DNA of 64,000 nt from Diphasiastrum complanatum (lineage: Eukaryota > Streptophyta > Lycopodiopsida > Lycopodiales > Lycopodiaceae): NCBI GenBank assembly GCA_029204225.1, contig CM055092.1, forward strand, positions 78,940,527 through 79,004,526. Direction: 5' to 3'. A model generated the notes under the pieces. The model saw nothing but the letters and a program-made list of their open reading frames with translations, had not been told where the DNA came from and made no database searches. How positions within the stretch are numbered: position 1 is the first letter of the stretch; every line of letters begins with the position of its first letter. Positions 34,168-46,100 of this stretch are shown in pieces. A program made the position numbers and the translations under genes.

Positions 34168-37100
34168 ATCAAATAAGATATGTACTTGTGACTGCAGAGT
34201 GTTAAGTGCAAGAGCATTAACTGATATGAACACACACAGGCTAAACAGATGATATTGAGGTAACTGGATGTTATATGTTCAGCATTGGAAAATTGTAGAA
34301 AAATTGAAGCTTCAAGGTAGGGTCCCCAGCATCAATGAGCCATGAGCTGTGATGGTCCTGACATGTTCTCTTTCTGGACTCTCAGGTTCTTTTTGTCAAA
34401 TCATGCAAGAACTTATTTGCCTGAGTGCATTAATTACTGAGGGGTTACCTAATCTGATTTGGAATAATATCGTTTTTGGAAAACAGAGGGCCTTGTATCA
34501 ATGGAAACTTAAGTGTGAAGATACACACTGTTGGAATGTAAATGGAATTGCTTACATTACCATAGGTTACTTTGACCCAAAAGGTCGAGAGTTGTGTAAC
34601 CATGGTCATTTATTATATCAGGCCTACTAAACTTAGAGTTAGCTAAGTTAGTATGAAATTAACTTGGTAGGGACTCATGGGTCCACTAGGCCTAATTGTG
34701 ATATTAAGTACCTCAACTTGACATATTGGAGGTACCTTATTCTTTCTATGTAACTTATAGAAAGTTGGATAGTCAATAGTCAAGTAGTTGGATAGCCAAT
34801 AGTTATGAAGTTAGATAGTCATCTTGGACTATATATATATGTGCATCCCATTTGTATGAGACACTTTTGTAAGCAATACTGACTATTCTCCTTGGCTGTC
34901 CACGAGTTTCTACAAGAGGGTTTCTAGCCATCTCTTTCTTTCTTTTGAGAATGCTTTGTGTGATTGAATAGTTAAGATTCTGGATCCTTAGGCTTCTATT
35001 TCCTACATGGTATCAGAGCCTTTAGGTGATCTTCTTCTTATAACTTTTTTGTAGGAAATTGCAGGAAATTGAAGGGCACCTTCACCTCTTTGAGAGCTAG
35101 CAGTAGGGTACCCATGCTCAAACCAATTGCATGTGATCTTGACTCAATTACATGCTGAAAATTTCAGATTTACTTCTTAAATGAAGATACATGTTTTTCA
35201 CACATTTCTTGCTGAAATTTCCCTGTTGGTGAGCTTGGAGTAGGGTGCACATAGTGTGCACTCTTAGCCACAAATTTCTGGTTTTGGTTTAGGCTTCATT
35301 TGAAGTCTACCTATTTGTGTGCATTCTGTTTTTTGTGCAAAAATCAACCACCTATTTCATTACTTATTGAGCAAATTGCATGTAGAGTATTGCAATCTAT
35401 TGTGCTCATAATTTCAGCTTTGAGGTTGTTGCCCTTTGAGTAGATTTTGACTTGGAAAGTCTATTTCCTATCTACTACAAGCTGATTTTTCTATTATGGC
35501 TAAAGAATCGGAGTCTATTTGTTCTTTATTTAATGAAGATAGGCTGGATGGCACAAACTATTCCTTGTGGTGCTACATTATAAAGAGCCTTCTAATTGCT
35601 AAAGGTTTGTGGGAAGTAGTTAATGGTGACGAAGAGAAGCCGCCTACCTTGGCACCTATTACACCATCTAGAACAACTACTTCTTCATCTACGGAGGTGT
35701 CTTCCAATGAGCAAAAGAAGTGGAATCGACGAGATGCACAAGCACATTCCGTCATTGCGTTATCAGTGAAGAGATCTATCCTTCCTCATATTAGATCATG
35801 CAAGAGTTCCAAAAGTGCTTGGGAGACTCTTGCCAAGATGTTTCAAGTAAAAAATGCAGCAAAAGTGGTATATCTTCGAAATCAACTTTCTATCTTGAAG
35901 ATGCAAGAAGGTGATTTGTTTACAAACCACTTGACGAAGATCAAGGATCTTCGAGAGGAGCTTTTTAGTATTGATGAGGTGATTGAGAACTCATAATTTG
36001 TATCTATTACTCTCAACTCTCTTCCTGATTCTTACCTTCCATTTGTGTCATCATTGAGCATTTCTCTTAGGGGACAACAAATCTCCTTCGACGAACTATC
36101 GCGAAAGCGAAACTGTTTCTTTTTCTTTTGGAATGTGCTTGTATGCTGCACATCCAAACACTCGTACGTATGATAGATTAGGCTTTCTACCTGTCCACAT
36201 TTCGTATGGTGTCTTGTTTTCCAGCGTTGTCGTTGTAGATCTGTTCTGCAGGTGTACAGCTGCAGCTATTGCCTCAGCCCAGCAGTGACCTGGCAATTGA
36301 GCCTGTGCCATCATGCATCTGGCTCCTTCGACTAGCGTTCTGTTTTTTCTTTCTGCTACACCGTTGTATTCTGGTGTGTATGCAGGAGTGAACTGGTGTT
36401 CAATCCCTTGTTCTTCGCAGAATTTTGAGAATTCTTTGCTTTCGTATTCACCTCCGTTGTCAGATCTGAGAATTTGTATCTTTTTCGAGGTGTGACGCTC
36501 TGCAAATGCCACGAACTTCTTGAAGGAATCAAACACCACGGATTTCTTCTTTAGGTAGTAGATCGTGGTCATCCGGCTGTAATCATCTATGAACGTCAGA
36601 AAATATCTCAAACCTGAGAGCGAATCCATCTTCATCGGTCCACAGACATCAGAGTGGACGAGCTCAAGAACTTCCTTGGCTCTTCTCCCCTCATGCGTGA
36701 ATGGATTCCGATGTTGCTTGCCTTTCTAACAGGCTTCGCATAACTCAGTTTCGAACTTTGAAATCTTGAGACCTGTGACTATGTCTTTCCTGCTCATGTC
36801 ATATAGGCTCCGCATGTTCAAAAGATACATTCTCCTATGCCAGAGCTGATCTTCATTTTCTGATGCATTTAATATGCTATCAGAGTTGCTGACTATCTTG
36901 ACCTGGTAGAGGTTTCCTTCTCTGCATCCGACCGTCAGCAACTTGTTTGTCGTTTTCTCGATCATGCGGCATGTGTTGCCGTCGAACAAAACTCGAATGC
37001 CAAGATTTGCCATCTTGGAGACAGATAGCAGATCTTTTCTGAGTGAGGGCACATAGAGTGCTCCTGGCAGCTCTGCTTGGCCTGACAGTGTTCGTAGCTG

Positions 37101-40100
37101 TAGAGTGATAATGCCTTTGACATCGTGTCTGCTCCCATCTCCTAGAATCACTGCTCTGTTATTTTCGAGCTCTCTGAAGTCGATCAAGATCTTCTTGTTG
37201 CAGGTGATGTGTGATGTTGCTCCTGAATCAATGACTACATCGTAGTCGTGTTCAATGTAGCTCGTTGAAGCTTCATCAAGTATCGTGAAGGCTTCGTCAC
37301 CTCTGTCTGCATCCTTGGATGACTCTACAATATTAGCCTTTTCAGCTTTGTTCTTTCTTTTTGGGTTGAATCTGCAATCGTATGCAGAATGCCCTTTCTT
37401 CTTGCAATGCATGCAAGGTATTGCTGGATTGAACCAGCACTTGTTGGCCGTATGGCCTGGTTTGTGGCAGTGATCGCAAGAAGAAGATTGTTGATTCGAG
37501 AACTTCGTCTTCTCGAATCTTGGCTTGTTTGTAGGAAATCAAAGTGCCAAGATCCTTCTAACATTCAATCTCCATATACAAGAAGAAGAGGGAGAGGGTT
37601 AGGCGCCTTCAAGGAGAGAGAAAGTAGTAGCAATGCTTGAAAGGGAATGAATTACAAATGAACACTGGATACATATAAATAGGCCTTCCAAGGGCCTAGA
37701 CTCTTCCAAACCCTAAGTTCTAGAACCTTCCAAGACCCACTTCTAATTACAGGGCAACCCCAAAAGTCAAGATAGGGTCCCTTAACATAATTAGACTTTA
37801 CTTGGACCCACGAATTACTACTGGACCAAAATTGGGTCCAACTCAACTAAAACTGACTTAACATGGTCTAAATAATAAACCTAACCCATGGTTACACAAG
37901 TCTCGACCTTTTGGGTCAAAGTAACCTATGGGAAACTAACATTATCATTTATTACTTCTAACACCCTCCTTAAATGATATTCCAAAAAACATAACATGAC
38001 ATGAAGTACGAAAAATTGCAACAAAAATGCAAAGTGTTGCATGCTGCCCAAAACTCCATGTAGCCGAAAAAGAAAAGATGTAGCTTGCTGTCCAAGCTTA
38101 ATGCCGCCAAAAACAACTTCAGATTGAAGTAGTCAAAGTAGCCAAAATCTCAGCCCCAATCATGCCCGATGTAGAAGAGATGTAGAATACGAAGCGCAGT
38201 AGCATCAAGTCGAAGAGTGAAGACAAGCATGTTCCATCCAAAGTAGTTAACCAAAAAACCAGCCACAAGCCGAAATATGGATTTGCAATAAATCAATGGT
38301 TCCCACATGATTCCATAAGTCTTCTTACCACAAGAAACATAAAGAAGAGTATGATACTCTTTTACCATCACATCCTCCCGAATCTTACTATCAATGATCT
38401 GCTCACCAACACTAGGTAAGACAACACCGTCATCATAAGAAGTAAGCATCAAAACATGAAAATCAGCATAAGGTACTGATTTTGGTGAGGCATGTGTGTT
38501 TCCTCCATGGTAAAAAGATGCTTTGCTATCCCGCAAAGACTCGGACAACCAACAAGAGGCTGTAGCAGGCTGTCCAACAGCCACAAAATCACCAACACTT
38601 CGCTCTCCAAAGTGTTCCAAATGTGGACCTTGCTGTCCAAAAACCTTCCGCAGGCCGTTCCTGATGCATAATAGGATGCTCACGATGTAACATAGGCTGA
38701 AAATGATCAATAAACCATGGCTGAATCTGGTGTCCACCATCTTCAAGAAAAAAACCAACAGCTTGCCACTTTGAACACTCAAAAAATCCAGCAACACGCC
38801 ACTTTGAACCAATGTACTAATTGACATGATTTTTTCTCCTCCTCCATTAGTACAAAATGGCTTCAAAGAATGCTTGATTTCAGCCTTTTCCAAAACATTA
38901 TCTTGAGAAGCTTGCTCATAAAGTTCTTCACTAATGCATCCATCATTTGCAACAAGTGGCTCAAGAGCATTTACCAAACCAACATTCCAATGCAAACTTG
39001 TACTTGTAGAAAGACAATGATCAAACTTTGCATGACTTTGCTCTTCTACTTTCAAAGAGGATGAAGTAGAGAGGAGAAAGCATGATGATGAATCCTTTAT
39101 TCTGTACATCTTTAAAAGTGTTTCCCAAGCACTTTTAGAGGTCTTGCAAAATTTCAAATGATATAAGATAGATCTTGTTACCGATAAAATCTTGATCATC
39201 ACGTCGATGCAAAATCTCAGCTTGCAACTCCATGAAGAATAGTTGGTGCCATCCAACATATCTTCACCTGAACAAGTACGAATCGCTCCCAGATCTCTTG
39301 CCATAAGAACCAGCCAAGAAAATAAACTTTTTCAAATCCTAAATGTGCCCTAAAAGACACAAAAACCAGCAAGTATCAAATCTGACAAATCAGCACCGGA
39401 ATGTGTCGAAACCACACACTAGATGGATGTAGGAACTCAACCTCCTACAAGCCTTGTGTGCTGAAAATTTCAGCCTAAAATTGCATTACAAACTCAAAAA
39501 CCAGCAAGCAAAGAATCAGGTTAGCCTCCAACAAAGCTTTTTTCGAAACCCTTCTTTCTTGCCAAAAAGTGTGAACAATACACACACAGATAGGACTGTT
39601 GCAACACCCTACAAATGGTAATATGCTGTCCAATTTTCAGCCTCGGAATGTGATTGGATCATCACAAAAAAATTAACGCCTTCTTCCACACCTAGAAACA
39701 AGCAAAAAGAAGCGGATCTTCACTTTGTAAAATCAACAAGGGTGCTGATTTTTCAGCCAAATCAGAAGAATAGAAATTGCTTGTAGATGGGCGCCCTCCT
39801 ACAAAGGAGCAAATCTGAAAAATAGGGCAGCAGCGGACCAACGGAAGTAGGATAAACCTACACGGATGTGGGCGACCTAAAAGAAGCCCCGAAGAAAATA
39901 ATTAATAGCGCCTTCCTGCAACCTGAAAAATCAGCAAACAACAACCTGATTTTTGGGCGCCCAAAATCCTGTTATCTTCTTTGATGTGTGGCGCCCTCCT
40001 GCAAAACGGAAAAGAGTCAAAAAACGGATCTTCACTCCAAAAAATCAGCAAAGGTGCTGAATTTTTGTGATCCCTAAGTGAAGACGATCTCTTTTGGTAG

Positions 40101-43100
40101 GGCGCCCTAAATCAAGCATAGAAGATCCATGGCTCTGATACCATGTAGGAAATCAAAGTGCCAAGATCCTTCTAACATTCAATCTCCATATACAAGAAGA
40201 AGAGGGAGAGGGTTAGGCGCCCTCAAGGAGAGAGAAAGTAGTAGCAATGCTTGAAAGGGAATGAATTACAAATGAACACTGGGTACATATAAATAGGCCT
40301 TCCAAGGGCCTAGACTCTTCCAAACCCTAAGTTCTAGAACATTCCAAGACCCACTTCTAATTATAGGGCAACCCGAAAAGTCAAGATAGGGTCCCTTAAC
40401 ATAATTAGACTTTACTTGGACCCACGAATTACTACTGGATCAAAATTGGGTCCAACTCAAATAAAACTGACTTAACATGGTCTAAATAATAAACCTAACC
40501 CATGGTTACACAAGTCTCGACCTTTTGAGTCAAAGTAACCTATGGGAAACTAGCATTATCATTTATTACTTCTAACATTGTTCTTCTTCTTCTTCCCTTT
40601 CGTGAAGAAAGTCTTCTCTTGATCACTGCTTCCCTCTCCTTCGTCTCTCATCAGCGACAAGACTGATTGTTTGTCGAATGTCATATCCGGTAAACTCAGT
40701 GAGCATTCCCAGCGGCTGATAGGATGTTGGTAGAAATTTCATGAAGTACATCAGCTGATGTGGTGCTGGGACCTGGTGCTCATGTCCTGGTGTAGCGAGC
40801 TGAGCGAAGATCATTCTGATCTTCTCAACGTGCTGATCTAACTGGTTGCCATCCCATCGTATGGATTGCAGCTGATTATGAAGGTGCATGACTGAAGCTA
40901 CAGTCCTCACTTCATACTTCTGCTTTAATCTTTCCCACGATGCATGGCTGCTTTCGCAGTCTTTAATTTGCATGAGTAGATCTTCATTTATGGATGAAAC
41001 GATGATCGCCATTGCACGCTCATCTTTTTTTATCCATTCACCTCTCCTCGGTCACCGACCAGATGCCTTCGCCCTTCAGAAGTGTTTTGATTGCGCCATC
41101 AAGACTGATTGCGCCATCAAGACTGATTGCTACTCTTGTATGTATTGTTGTAGCCATATTGTGTTGTCTGGAAGAATCACTGCTGGGATATCAGTAGTGA
41201 TACCATGTGTGCTCTGATACCATGTCACAAAAGCGAAACTTTCGTTGTCTTTGATTTCTTTTTGGTTTTCGTATTCGCGAACGATTTTGTGTCTTTGAAT
41301 TTTCTTTTGCGCGGAAAGCTTAACAGGAACCTAGACACGCGACTGCACATCACAGAACACACTCCATTATAACAATAAAGACAGACGACGCAAGACAAGG
41401 AGATGCACGAAAAAAAGAGCAACTGTATTATCAGTTTAATTTTTAGAGTGAAATCGTCAGTGTCTCGCTCGTTGGCGGAATGACACTCTGTTCTTCCACT
41501 GTGTTCTGCCAGCTGGCAGCTCAACGAGCTTGGAGTCGTAGACTTCCAACAAGCTGAAACGAGTGGCAACGACGGAGAGTAACTGATTAATTGATTAGCG
41601 TTAACTAGTCTTGTGATTCTGCGTTTAGCTATCTTGTAAACTCCACACTGTGGAGATATAAACTATCTTTTCTGGATCAAAAAGATAGACAAGAGAATAG
41701 ACAGAATTTTCTGTAAGAGACTTAGCGAGTAGAGCAGAAAAGAAAAAATACTAGAAACAAAAAGAGCTGTGCATGAAAGTCTACCAACGAGCATAACACA
41801 GCGGAAGAGCAGAGTGTCATTCCGCCAACGAGCGAGATACTGACGATCTCACTCTAAAAATTAAACTGATAATACAGTTGCTCTATTTTTTGTGCATCTC
41901 CTTGTCTTGCGTCGTCTGTCTTGATTGCTAGAATGGAATGTGTTCTGTGATGTGCAGTCGCGTGTCTAGGTTCCTGTGAAGCTTCCACGCAAAAGAAAAT
42001 TCAAAGACACAAAATCGTTAGCGATTACGAAAACGAAAAAGAAATCAAAGACAAAGAAAGTTTTGCTTTCGCGACACGAACTTGTTGGCTTACTTCTTCA
42101 AGAAGAGCAAACAAGTATCAACTTTGGTGAACAAGAAGATCAAGCTTTCTTTGCAAAAGGCAAAGGCAAAGGCAAGTGGAAAGGGAAGCCTTCTTTCAAA
42201 ACTTCCAAAGATGATCAAAAATCTAAGGAAGCTCAAGATCAAGGCTCCAAGAAGAAGGGTAAGTGCCACTATTGCAAGAAATTTGGGCATCTCATCAAAG
42301 AATGTAGGAAGAAGCTTACAAAGGAAAAAGAGAAAGGTAACGATACAAGTACTGCAATCATTACTTTGGAACAACAATTTGAAAAGGAGAATAATTTTTT
42401 CAATAATGATTATGCTTTTGTCACTAATAATCTCATCTCTTCTAAAGACGAGATTCCTGCCACTTCAAATCTTGCTGGTTTTTCACCAGAAAACAGCTCA
42501 TCCTCAACTTTACAAGTTGTTGTTTTTTCATCTATTGATTTGGTGATTGATAGCGGTGCCACTTGCCATATGACTTATCCCAAAGAAGTCTTCACAAAGC
42601 TTGTAAAAGTGCATGATGGAAGCAAAGTTCAAAGTGTTGATAACACCTCTTATCCTATCAAAGGTATGGAAGAGATCTCCATTATCTTACCCAATGGAGG
42701 GGAGAAGTACATTTGTAATGTACTTTATGTTCCAAAACTTTAAAAAAAACTCATTTCGGTGTCTACAATTATGAACCAAGGATTGGTTGTGGAATTCAAA
42801 GAAGACAAATGTCTTATCAAAGACCCAAAGAGATCTCTTATGATCATTGTTTCGCGAACATTACGTGGTGGATTGTTCCTTGTGGATACCTATGAGCGAA
42901 GAGCTTCATCATCTTTTTGTCTTGTTGCATCAAGTTCACATTCTTTGGAATTGGCTGAATTATGGCATGCTAGGTTTGGACATCTCAACTTTGCTAGCTT
43001 GAAGATGTTGAAGAGATTCAATATGGTTGAAGACATTCCTAATATTGAGCATCCCGAAGGACATGTATGCGAAGGATGCATACTTGGAAAATTTCAAAGG

Positions 43101-46100
43101 CAAGCTTTTCCAATTGATGGAACTATTAGAGTTGATGGCAGATTTGATTTGGTTCATAGTGATGTATGTGGTCCAATGAGGATCGAATCCATTGGAAGGT
43201 GTAAGTACTTTGTTACTTTTATTGATGACCTTTTAAGATTTACATGGGTTTATCCTATGAAGGCAACATTTGAAGTTTTTCAACGCTTTAAGGATTTTCT
43301 AGCAATGATAGAAAATCAGTTTGGGCACTCTTTGAAGATCTTACGTACCGACCGAGAAAGAGAATATATAAAGAATACGTTCGGTACTTATCTTCAAAGC
43401 AAAGGTATCCATCATCAAATGACAACCCCTTACACACCTCAACAAAATGGTGTTGTCAAAAAAGAATCGCACTATCATGGAGATGGCTCGATGCATGCTC
43501 AAGGCAAAGGGCCTACCTCACAAGTTTTTGGATGAAGTGGTTATAACGGGGGCTTACATTAGTAATCGGTGTCCTACTAAAGCCTTGATGGTATTAACTC
43601 CTTATGAAGTTTGGTATGGTAAGAAGCCTACTGTTTCTCACTTACGCATCTTTGGTTGCACGGCTTATGCTTTCATTCCCGATAAGCTAAGAACCAAGCT
43701 TGATGATAAAGGAGTTAAATGCATATTTGTTGGCTATAGTAATGAAAGCAAGGGCTATAGGTTGTTCAATATGGATACTAATAAAATCATAGTGAGTCGT
43801 GATGTTCTTTTTGATGAAAAGACCTCCTATGCTGCTGCGCCCTCTCATGTCATGAAAGGGGACTTCCCCCATGATGCATATGTTAAAATATTTCCAGATT
43901 TGGTTTTGCCATCTAATCATGAAGAGAAAGAACTGCCATCTACTTCTAGTGGACAGCCCACTACTTCTTCAATTTTGCAGCCCATAGTTCATCAAGAAGA
44001 ACCTATTTATGGTGAACAACAGCCTGTTGAAGACATTGGACAACAAGGTCCAAGTTCGGAAAACATTGAACAGCAAGGTCCAAGTTCGGAACACTTTGGA
44101 TAGCAAAGTGTTGACAAAGGTAGGGTGTTGGACAGCCCAAACCAATCCCTAAATGGTTGTTGCAGACTTTGCAAGACAACAAAGTGGATCATTTCTATGA
44201 AGGAAAGACTCGTGCCTCTACTAAATCAGTAGAATTTGCTGATTTTTCTGATTTTGCTCTTATTTCTATTGAGGATGCTGCAGTAGAACCTGTTTTTTAT
44301 GAGCAGGCCAGAGGAGTAAAATGTTGGGAGGATGCGATGCAAGAGGAGTATAACTCACTCATGAAGAACCACACTTGGGTTCTTGTTGATCTTCCACATG
44401 GGGCTAGAATCTTCATCTCTCGAAAACGATACATTGAGCAAATGTCAAAGCAATCTTCTTTTTTCAAGTCGCCGCAAGTTGATGCATATGATGGATGCAT
44501 TAGTGAAAAGTTTCATGCGAAACCTTTTCAATTTGATGTTTTAGCAAAGGCTGAAAAATTCAAACACTCTTTGGAACCTTTTTGTACTAATCGAGGAGGA
44601 AGTCAACATGTGTCAATTAGTACTTTTGTTCAAAGTGTTAAGAGTGAGCATTTGTTTGGAGGGAATTTTTCATTATTTGAAGAATCTTCTATGTCATCCC
44701 ATGCCTCTTCGAGGGATAGCTTTGATGACGCCATCGTTGATGCATCTTTTGATAGTTTGCCAAATTTTTATGATGAAGACATTGGACAGCAGGGTCAGTC
44801 TTCTTCTCTTGGTCATTTACAGCCCATTTTACATCATGAGCAGTCTATTATGCTTCAGGAACAGCCTGCGGAAGATTATAAACAACATGGTCCATGTTGG
44901 AAACACTTTGGGCAGCAAAGTGTTGAACAGCCCATAACAATTCCTTGTCGGCTATTGGAGACTTTGCAAGACAACAAAAAAATGTCTTACTACGAAGGGA
45001 AGGTACATGCCTCTTTAAAATCAGTACCTCTTGCTGATTTTTTTGATTTACACTTACTCTCCATCATGATGTTGGTACATTGCCTAATCTATGTGAGCAA
45101 GTCATTGATGGTAAGGTTTGGAAGGATGTGATGTCAAAAGAGTTTGGTACTCTTCTTTATTGTCCTTATGGTAAGAAGTTTTTTCAAATGATGTGGGAGC
45201 CTATAATAGATTACAAGTCCATGTTTCGACTTATTGTCGAGTTTACGTTGGTTCCCTACTTCAGATGGAGCATGCAAATCCTCACCCTTCGACGTGATGC
45301 TTCATTATTACGCATTCTTTTCCTTTTATATGTTGGACACTTTGCATATAGTTTCTGCTGAGACATTGATAAATTCAGTTCACTTACAGATCATATCAGA
45401 AGCATGAATTTCATCATTCTAACTGATGACCCGTGTTTTCCAAGGTCAAAGTTATGATATGAGATCTCCAATCAAATGCTACTAGTTATGTACTTACATA
45501 TCCATGGTTGCAATCAAAGAACGAAATATTTCAAACATAGAAAATTCATTCAACATGCTTATAAAAGTAAAACAAGTGCTACACAAATCTCAGTCTGCTC
45601 AAGCCTCTGCATCTCCTCAAGCTACTTCTTCCAGCTACCTATGTGGACTGCTCTTTCCCTCATCTGAGATAACAGCACACATACTGGCTACATAGCAAGC
45701 AGTGATTCTATTTGGTAAAAGAACAGAGAGCAGAAAAAACTGCTGCAAAAAGCAGACAAGATAAAGCATCTTCAATCTATCAAAATAGAAAGAAAATTAT
45801 TGGCAGTAAAGCAAACTCTATAATTGAGTTGTGTGAACATGTTACAACCTGCCAATTTCATGCATAGAAGGTATAAAATGTTAGTTTTAAACGTATAGAA
45901 AAGGGGAAACATTTATTGTATTTTCAATCTACCACAAGGATAATTTTCCTGCATGCAGCTTGAAAACTTCAGTATGTCTAACAGGATGCTTGTGACATTG
46001 CCAAATTAAATTCCTTCATGCTTTCTTGACTTTTTTGTACATAATAAGATACTTCCTTCGATTGATTGAGTTAGTGCTAAAATATCAACCTTGCATTCCG

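Larger units (their letters stand above)
37530..40577 (-). mobile_element. non-autonomous LTR retrotransposon C (3048 bp), inserted in element B
   Basis: Two 434-bp LTRs (37530-37963 and 40144-40577), 5-bp target duplication TTGTT (37525-37529 and 40578-40582), primer site TGGTATCAGAGCC at 40143-40131 (minus strand) and a purine tract (AAGGAGGG) abutting 37963. By eye I count about nine differences between the LTRs, so it is fairly young. The internal region holds one ORF (39304-38150) with a short gag start and no enzyme domains. It sits in the gag of B just before the zinc knuckles. Confidence 0.95.
36097..42076 (-). mobile_element. Ty1/copia element B, inserted in element A
   Basis: Flanked by the 5-bp direct repeat CGAAC (36092-36096 and 42077-42081). 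Minus-strand order: 5' LTR 42076-41223, primer site TGGTATCAGAGC (41222-41211), gag (about 41190-40583, interrupted by element C), zinc knuckles, protease, integrase (37524-36117), then only about 20 bp of 3' LTR (36097-36116, 'tatcgcgaaagcgaaactg'). Reverse transcriptase, RNase H and almost the whole 3' LTR are deleted. The terminal TG of the 3' LTR remnant has become TA. Confidence 0.88.
34529..45361 (+). mobile_element. Ty1/copia element A, in ARPC2 intron 7 (antisense to the gene), split by element B
   Basis: 5' LTR 34529-35007; primer site TGGTATCAGAGCC 35008-35020; gag part 1 35496-36096; interruption by element B (36097-42076); gag part 2, protease and integrase 42077-44103; reverse transcriptase stub plus unrelated tail to about 45361. 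No 3' LTR is found: intron sequence appears to resume shortly after 45361. Joining 36096 to 42082, with one copy of the CGAAC duplication removed, restores the gag frame across the gap ('SFDE' then 'LVGLLLQEEQ'). This proves that the two halves are one element. Confidence 0.9.

Noticed and set aside
34349-34630. Plus-strand ORF of 93 codons in ARPC2 intron 7
   Set aside because: It runs from intron sequence into the LTR of element A; no homology or coding signal.
35008-35020. tRNA-like sequence TGGTATCAGAGCC (also at 40131, 41211 and 63697)
   Set aside because: These are retrotransposon primer-binding sites complementary to a tRNA 3' end, not tRNA genes; no cloverleaf surrounds them.
41976-42743. 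Single 255-codon ORF starting MKLPRKRKFK
   Set aside because: Its first ~33 codons are element B LTR read through into element A gag; the join is an insertion border, not a gene start.
45332-45345. Possible start of the 3' LTR of element A ('tgttggacac')
   Set aside because: Only seven bases match the 5' LTR start, and the position lies within codons homologous to the tail ORF of element C.
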